Positions 5,919 to 10,372 of a stretch of 10,372 nucleotides of DNA are shown piece after piece (position 1 is the first letter of the stretch; each line of letters opens with the position of its first letter). Made by a program: the position numbers and the translations under genes. Location: contig JACXVH010000108.1 in assembly GCA_014763515.1 (NCBI GenBank), forward strand, positions 1 through 10,372, in the 5' to 3' direction. Under the pieces are notes generated by a model, which saw only the letters and a program-made list of their open reading frames with translations, was not told the DNA's origin and did no database searches. Source of the DNA: Flavobacteriaceae bacterium (GTDB lineage: Bacteria > Bacteroidota > Bacteroidia > Flavobacteriales > Flavobacteriaceae).

Positions 5919-6887
5919 ATGAAAAACACTGCAAAATTAATGAAATTAATGTTATGGGTAGCAATTCCATTAACAATGTTGTCATGTTCTGATGATGATT
6001 CAAATAACATGCCAGAAAACAATAGCATTGCTGCTATAGCTTCAAGAGCTCCACAATTCACAACTTTGGTAAGTGCGCTAGAAAAAGCTGATTTAGTAAC
6101 CACTTTAGATGGTGAAGGTTCATTTACTGTATTTGCTCCAACAAACACTGCATTCTCAAACTTTTTAACAGCAAACGGATTTAATTCTTTAGACGATGTT
6201 CCAGTTTCTGATTTACGTGAAGTTCTTTTAAACCATGTAGTTTTAGGAACAAATTTATCTTCAAACTTAACTACAGGTTATGTAAAAACATTAGGCAAAG
6301 GATCTGCATCAGCAACTAATACTTTAAGTATGTATGTTAATGTTTCGTCTAATGTTATGCTTAATGGAGTTGCTACTGTGACAACTCCAGATATTGTGGC
6401 GGACAACGGTGTAATACACGAAGTAAATGCAGTAATAGAATTACCTACAATAGTAACCCATGCTCTTGCTAATTCAAATTTTACAACATTAGTAGCAGCT
6501 TTAACGAGAAACGATCAACCTGATTTTGTGGGAATATTATCAGGATCGGCTAGTTCTCCTTTTACCGTTTTTGCTCCAACCAATAATGCATTTGGTGATT
6601 TATTAGCCGAATTAAATGCAACATCTTTAGACGACATTAACCAAGCGACTTTAGAAAATACTTTGAAATATCATGTAGTTGCAGGGGCTAATGTTCTTTC
6701 GAGTGATTTGAGTAACAACATGACTGTTACTACTTTTCAAGGTCAAGATTTTACAATTACAACTACTGGAGGTGCTAAAATTACTGATGCAAATGATAGA
6801 ATGAGTAATATTGAAGCAACTGATGTTCAATGTTCAAATGGTGTAATTCATGTAATTGACAAAGTAATATTACCACTTATAAACTAA
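5919..6887 (+). CDS. Surface-type lipoprotein with two FAS1 (fasciclin) domains
   Basis: A 322-residue lipoprotein. The signal peptide (MKNTAKLMKLMLWVAIPLTM) ends in a lipobox LSC with the lipidated Cys at 23. It is followed by SDDDSNN, which resembles the acidic lipoprotein export signal that sends Bacteroidota lipoproteins to the cell surface. Two FAS1 domains follow. The first spans about residues 36-176 (FTTLVSALEKADL, GSFTVFAPTNTAF, LLNHVVLG, DNGVIHEVNAVIELP). The second spans about 177-321 (FTTLVAALTRND, PFTVFAPTNNAF, LKYHVVAGANVL, SNGVIHVIDKVILP). FAS1 domains usually mediate adhesion or carbohydrate/protein binding; the ligand here is unknown. It is the only plus-strand gene, transcribed alone from the divergent region, and converges on proC at a shared terminator. 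The start is fixed by the signal peptide. The gene is intact. Confidence 0.95.
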   Translation: MKNTAKLMKLMLWVAIPLTMLSCSDDDSNNMPENNSIAAIASRAPQFTTLVSALEKADLVTTLDGEGSFTVFAPTNTAFSNFLTANGFNSLDDVPVSDLREVLLNHVVLGTNLSSNLTTGYVKTLGKGSASATNTLSMYVNVSSNVMLNGVATVTTPDIVADNGVIHEVNAVIELPTIVTHALANSNFTTLVAALTRNDQPDFVGILSGSASSPFTVFAPTNNAFGDLLAELNATSLDDINQATLENTLKYHVVAGANVLSSDLSNNMTVTTFQGQDFTITTTGGAKITDANDRMSNIEATDVQCSNGVIHVIDKVILPLIN

Positions 6888-6931
6888 ATAAAAAGAAACC
6901 CCAACCTATATTATTTAATAAAAATTGCTGT

Positions 6932-6965
6932 AAAAACTCTATCCTTATCTTTGGATAGAGTTTTT
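6932..6965. terminator. Bidirectional intrinsic terminator between the FAS1 gene and proC
   Basis: A 13-bp perfect stem, AAAAACTCTATCC (6932-6944) with GGATAGAGTTTTT (6953-6965), closes an 8-base loop. Read on plus it is followed by a T run (6961-6966) and ends the FAS1 transcript. Read on minus it ends in TTTTT and terminates proC; its right arm touches the first base of the proC stop codon. The symmetric A/T flanks make it work in both directions. Confidence 0.88.
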
Positions 6966-7765
6966 TATTTACCTAATTCTCCAGATCTTTTTTCAGCAGC
7001 AAAGATTCCGTTTTTAATATTATTAAAGGTGTTGGTTTTATTAAAAATATTTAGCGCAGCTTCAGTAGTTCCTTCTTTTGAGGCAACTTTTTGAATCCAT
7101 TCTTGATGCGATAGTGCACTTGTATTTTGAAGCTGAACTGCTCCAGAAAAAGTTTGGTTAACCAAAAAAGCAGCTTCAGAACTACTAAAACCTAACTCTA
7201 CAGCGGCTTTTATCATAGCTTCCATGAAAAAATAAACATACGCAGGACCACTACCTGAAATTGCAGTGGCAGCATTTAGCATATTTTCATCTTCTACAGA
7301 AATTGACTTTCCTGTTGTGTTTATTAAATTTTGTATTACAAAAAGTTCTTTTCTATCTACTTCATTTGATGTACTAAAAACGGTCATACCTTGTCCAATT
7401 TGTGTTGGAATATTGGGCATAGAACGAATAACTTTTGTACAACTTAATTTGCTTTGAATACTTTCTATAGAAATTCCTGCCATTACCGACAAAACAATAT
7501 GTTCGTTTGTGATAAATTCTTCAATAGAATTACATAAACTATTAAAATCTTGAGGTTTTACAGCAAGTATAACAATATCTACATCAAAAATATCTTTTTC
7601 TGGTTTTAAAAAGTAATTTTCTTTTGGTAACAAAAATTGTTTCTTTTTCTGAACTTCAGATCTATTTAAAACATAAATATTTTGAGATTGTACAAAACCA
7701 GAACTCACAAAGCTATTTGCATAAGTTTGTCCCATATTTCCAAAACCAATGATTAGTACTTTCAT
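6965..7765 (-). CDS. proC: Pyrroline-5-carboxylate reductase
   Basis: A 266-residue cytoplasmic enzyme that reduces 1-pyrroline-5-carboxylate to L-proline with NAD(P)H, the last step of proline synthesis. The Rossmann nucleotide-binding loop is GFGNMG (7-12), followed by VYVLNRSE-type strand/loop features around 30-37, AVKPQ (68-72), MAGISIESI (95-103) and RSMPNIP (114-120). The family signature in the C-terminal dimer domain is ISGSGPAYVYFFMEAMIKAA (169-188), with EGTTEAAL (231-238) near the end. Length is normal for ProC. The start follows immediately (8 bases) after the T tract of the yidC terminator, so its own promoter is not obvious. The gene is intact. Confidence 0.97.
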   Translation of the reverse strand: MKVLIIGFGNMGQTYANSFVSSGFVQSQNIYVLNRSEVQKKKQFLLPKENYFLKPEKDIFDVDIVILAVKPQDFNSLCNSIEEFITNEHIVLSVMAGISIESIQSKLSCTKVIRSMPNIPTQIGQGMTVFSTSNEVDRKELFVIQNLINTTGKSISVEDENMLNAATAISGSGPAYVYFFMEAMIKAAVELGFSSSEAAFLVNQTFSGAVQLQNTSALSHQEWIQKVASKEGTTEAALNIFNKTNTFNNIKNGIFAAEKRSGELGK

Positions 7766-7773
7766 ATTATTTT

Positions 7774-7803
7774 AAAAAAATAGCCCTGCAAATTTCAGGG
7801 CTA
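7774..7803 (-). terminator. Intrinsic terminator after yidC, directly upstream of proC
   Basis: An 8-bp perfect stem, TAGCCCTG (7781-7788) with CAGGGCTA (7796-7803), encloses a 7-base loop and is among the most GC-rich patches in this AT-rich region. On the minus strand it is followed by seven T residues (7780-7774), so it terminates yidC transcription. The T tract ends only 8 bases before the proC ATG at 7765. Confidence 0.85.
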
Positions 7804-7818
7804 AAAATACTATTTATA

Positions 7819-9699
7819 TTATTTTTTATTCATTTTTTGTTGAGCCTCAGCCTGCTCCATCATTTCACGCATTTTCTTCTGAAACTTACCTTCTTTCTTA
7901 GGTTTCGTTTTATTTTCTTGAATTTTAGCATGTAACTTATCATTATCAACAATATAATTCTTGATAACAAACATAATTCCGATGGTAATTAAATTTGAAA
8001 TAAAGTAATACAAACTCATTCCTGATGCATAATTGTTAAAGAAAAACAACATCATTAATGGTGAAATGTATAACATTATTTTCATCATTTTTGTCATATC
8101 TGGCATACCTTCTTGTGGTGGAGCTGCCATTTGTTGATCTCCAGTCGTCATTTTCATATAGAAGAAAATTGCTAAAGATGCTAAAATTGGGAACAAACTC
8201 ACGTGATCTCCGTAGAAAGGAATCTTAAATGGTAACTGATAAATATTATCATAAGATGATAAATCATCTGCCCATAAGAAACTTTTTTGACGTAAATCGA
8301 ATACTGAAGGGAAGAAATAAATTAATGAGTATAAAATAGGAATTTGTAATACTGCTGGAATACAACCAGCCATAGGATTAACCCCTGCTTTACTATATAA
8401 CGCCATTGTTTCTTGTTGGCGTTTCATTGCATTATCTTTATATTTTTCGTTGATTTCTTGTATTTCAGGACGAATAATTTTCATTTTAGCCTGCGACAAA
8501 TACGACTTATAAGTAATTGGCGACATGATTAAACGTACCAATATAGTAAAGAAAACAATTGCAATACCGTAAGGCATAAAACCTGAAATGAAACCAAAAA
8601 CAGGAATAAAGACAAATTTATTTATCCAACCAAATATCCCCCAACCCAATGACATTACTTCATCTAAGTTGCGATCATACTTATTTAAAATTTGGTATTT
8701 AGCAGGTCCGTAATACCAATTCATTTCATAATCTAACTTTCCGTTTTTGAATTCTAAAGGTAATTTTGTTACAAAGTTCTTTGTGTAAACTGTATCAATA
8801 TCTTCGTTTGCAACTAAATTCTCAGAAGTAAAGCTAGCCGTTTTAAAAGCTTCATTAGTCAATAAAATTGTTGTAAACAAATGTTGTTTATAAGCTACCC
8901 AAGTTACATCTTCTGCAGTAGCTTCTGATAATTTTTTCTGAGCATTTAAATAATCGTCTTTACCATTTTCATACTCAAAACTAACTTCAGTATAACGATT
9001 TTCGTAAGAAATACTTTTCTCATTTCTATACGTTTTCATTTGCCATTCTAAATCTAAAGGCTTTGATGTGTTTACCACATCTTCTAATCCTTGAGAACGA
9101 ATTGCAAAATCTAACATGTATTCGCCTGGTTTTAAAACATAACGATATTCTAAAAACTGATTTGGACCCGCTTTTAGTTGCATTGTTACAACCTGATTTT
9201 CGCCTTCTTTAGAAACTTTAGGTTCAAAAAACAAATCAGTTGTATGTAAAACTCTGTTATCTTTTGTATTTAAAGTAAGATCAAAATTAGCATTGTTGTC
9301 TTTAATTAGTTGAACTAATTGTTTTGAATCTTTATTAAATTTTTCGAAACCTAAAATTGTAGCTTCAGTAATAAAACCACCTTTATTAGAAATTTTAAGT
9401 GCTAAAACATCATTCTTTACTTCAGTAAATTCATCTTTCGCTGAAGGTAAAGTAGCTGAATATGCAAAAGAGCCTAGTTCTTTTTGAGCATTTGCTACAC
9501 TTAATGAATCGGTAGGGTTTGCAGTTACAGCTGTAGCTGTTTTATTTACTTCCGCTTCAATTTTTTCTGTTTTAGCTTTTTCTTCTTGAGCTTTTACCTC
9601 TTCTGGTGTAGGAGTGTTTGTATACATCATCCACACTAAAAGACCTGAAATTAAAACAAATCCAACAATAGACTTAATGTCTAACTTTTTTTCTTCCAT
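7819..9699 (-). CDS. yidC: Membrane protein insertase YidC (Oxa1 family)
   Basis: A 626-residue inner-membrane insertase that helps place proteins into the membrane, alone or with SecYEG. An N-terminal membrane anchor (about 10-27) is followed by an Ala/Glu/Lys-rich linker and the large periplasmic domain of Gram-negative YidC (about 80-330). The conserved C-terminal 60KD_IMP core then follows, with membrane segments near 355-395, 445-465, 500-517 and 540-580. The conserved groove Arg is R389 in FFTILVRLIMSP. The cytoplasmic coiled hairpin (AKMKIIRPEIQEINEKYK, about 404-421) and the motif GVNPMAGCIPAVLQIPI (439-455) are present. The C-terminus is Lys-rich (KKEGKFQKKM), as often seen in ribosome-contacting tails. 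It lies 66 bases after pyrG, a common flavobacterial arrangement, and ends at a strong terminator. Start and length fit the family. Confidence 0.98.
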   Translation of the reverse strand: MEEKKLDIKSIVGFVLISGLLVWMMYTNTPTPEEVKAQEEKAKTEKIEAEVNKTATAVTANPTDSLSVANAQKELGSFAYSATLPSAKDEFTEVKNDVLALKISNKGGFITEATILGFEKFNKDSKQLVQLIKDNNANFDLTLNTKDNRVLHTTDLFFEPKVSKEGENQVVTMQLKAGPNQFLEYRYVLKPGEYMLDFAIRSQGLEDVVNTSKPLDLEWQMKTYRNEKSISYENRYTEVSFEYENGKDDYLNAQKKLSEATAEDVTWVAYKQHLFTTILLTNEAFKTASFTSENLVANEDIDTVYTKNFVTKLPLEFKNGKLDYEMNWYYGPAKYQILNKYDRNLDEVMSLGWGIFGWINKFVFIPVFGFISGFMPYGIAIVFFTILVRLIMSPITYKSYLSQAKMKIIRPEIQEINEKYKDNAMKRQQETMALYSKAGVNPMAGCIPAVLQIPILYSLIYFFPSVFDLRQKSFLWADDLSSYDNIYQLPFKIPFYGDHVSLFPILASLAIFFYMKMTTGDQQMAAPPQEGMPDMTKMMKIMLYISPLMMLFFFNNYASGMSLYYFISNLITIGIMFVIKNYIVDNDKLHAKIQENKTKPKKEGKFQKKMREMMEQAEAQQKMNKK

Positions 9700-9712
9700 T
9701 TATACTTAAGTT

Positions 9713-9740
9713 AAAAGTAAAAAGTAAAAAGTAAAAAGTT
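9713..9740. repeat. Four tandem AAAAGTA heptamers between pyrG and yidC
   Basis: The plus strand shows AAAAGTA at 9713, 9720 and 9727, and AAAAGTT at 9734: four contiguous 7-base units, the last with one change. On the transcribed strand this is a T-rich TTTAC-type array in the yidC leader. The right end can pair weakly with TTTTACT (9743-9749) as a 7-bp hairpin with a 6-base loop. No function is assigned. Confidence 0.75.
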
Positions 9741-9765
9741 GCTTTTACTAATTAACTAATACTAT

Positions 9766-10372
9766 TTATTTATTTTTATGTTCGACAGCTGCTTTAACCA
9801 AACTCACAAAAAGTGGATGTGGATTTGCTACTGTACTTTTATATTCTGGATGATATTGTACACCAATAAAGAAAGGATGGTTTTCAATTTCTACAACTTC
9901 TACTAAACCTGTATCAGGATTAACTCCAGAAGCTTTTAAACCTGCTTTCTCTAAATCGCTTAAATAATCTCCATTAAATTCATATCTATGACGGTGACGC
10001 TCCATAATTTCTGATTCCCCATAAATTTTGTTAGCCAACGTATTTTCTTTCAAACTACATTTCCATGCACCTAAACGCATAGTTCCCCCCATATTTTCAA
10101 TATTCTTTTGCTCTTCCATTAAATTAATAACCGGATGAGTAGTCACTTCGTTCATTTCTGTAGAATTTGCATCGCTATATCCTAAAACATTTCTTGCAAA
10201 CTCAATTACTGCCATTTGCATTCCTAAACAAATACCCAAAAATGGAATATTATTTTCTCTTGCATATTTTACAGTTTGAATTTTCCCTTCAATACCTCTA
10301 CTTCCAAAACCTGGAGCAACAAGTATGCCGTCTAATCCTTTTAGTTGATCTTCTGCCGTTTTGGCATCTAAA
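9766..10372 (-). CDS. pyrG: CTP synthase, C-terminal glutaminase part (5' end outside the window)
   Basis: An open frame of 201 codons plus TAA enters from the right edge (first full codon at 10371) and ends at 9766. It is the class I glutamine amidotransferase domain of CTP synthase, which converts UTP to CTP using ammonia from glutamine. Visible marks are LDGILVAPGFGSRG (oxyanion-type glycine loop), IPFLGICLGMQ with the nucleophile Cys, the MRLGAWKC and RHRHRYEFN segments specific to PyrG, and VQYHPEYKS with the catalytic His-Glu pair. The frame is unbroken across the whole visible stretch; a short reading from an internal TTG at 10239 is not the true start. The N-terminal synthetase domain lies beyond the window. 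yidC follows on the same strand after 66 bases that contain a heptamer repeat. Confidence 0.97.
   Translation of the reverse strand, partial: LDAKTAEDQLKGLDGILVAPGFGSRGIEGKIQTVKYARENNIPFLGICLGMQMAVIEFARNVLGYSDANSTEMNEVTTHPVINLMEEQKNIENMGGTMRLGAWKCSLKENTLANKIYGESEIMERHRHRYEFNGDYLSDLEKAGLKASGVNPDTGLVEVVEIENHPFFIGVQYHPEYKSTVANPHPLFVSLVKAAVEHKNK

Noticed and set aside
5897..6148. Minus-strand 83-codon frame over the start of the FAS1 gene
   Set aside because: Antisense to the signal peptide and first FAS1 domain, which are clearly coding on plus.
7266..7457. Plus-strand 63-codon frame within proC
   Set aside because: Antisense to the intact, conserved central part of proC.
10239..10372. Apparent break in pyrG upstream of the TTG at 10239
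   Set aside because: The same frame continues unbroken to the window edge with typical PyrG sequence (LVAPGFGSRG), so the gene is only cut by the window, not damaged.

Overview
The window looks like a chromosomal segment from a Flavobacteriaceae member (Bacteroidota), probably Flavobacterium or a close relative. The evidence is the very AT-rich DNA, weak or absent Shine-Dalgarno sequences, TAnnTTTG-type promoter elements, a type IX secretion C-terminal sorting domain, a lipoprotein whose Cys is followed by an acidic SDDD patch, and protein sequences that read like flavobacterial family members. No phage, insertion sequence, CRISPR array, tRNA or rRNA was seen, and no gene-free stretch exceeds about 140 bases.

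Layout. Positions 1-5778 hold a compact minus-strand gene string, read right to left: a secreted MORN/YwqK-like repeat protein, mnmA (tRNA 2-thiouridylase), a Ca2+/Na+ antiporter, a subtilisin-like S8 peptidase with a type IX sorting domain, a FabK/nitronate monooxygenase-like flavoprotein, and a secreted protein of unknown function that runs off the left edge. Gaps are 16, 6, 39, -1 and 8 bases, so it is probably one operon. A 140-base divergent promoter region (5779-5918) separates it from a plus-strand lipoprotein with two FAS1 (fasciclin) domains (5919-6887). That gene converges on proC (minus) at a shared bidirectional terminator. Further right, also on minus, lie yidC (membrane protein insertase) with its own terminator, and the 3' part of pyrG (CTP synthase), which runs off the right edge.

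The window is mostly housekeeping and ordinary accessory genes; I see no new multi-gene system. The most notable observation is that two genes of the left operon carry small frame-breaking lesions near their 5' ends. In mnmA the ATP-binding P-loop peptide is cut off from the rest of the protein. The gap fits a 37-base deletion between short direct repeats, and the upstream fragment stops at an ATGA overlap with the downstream start. In the S8 peptidase a signal-peptide start (MKKSLLVLFF) lies 32 bases upstream and out of frame, so the readable protein begins abruptly at MLSQRALDRR with no export signal. Either these are real deletions, hence a damaged tRNA-thiolation gene and a non-secreted protease, or the assembly contains errors. 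The remaining genes look intact.
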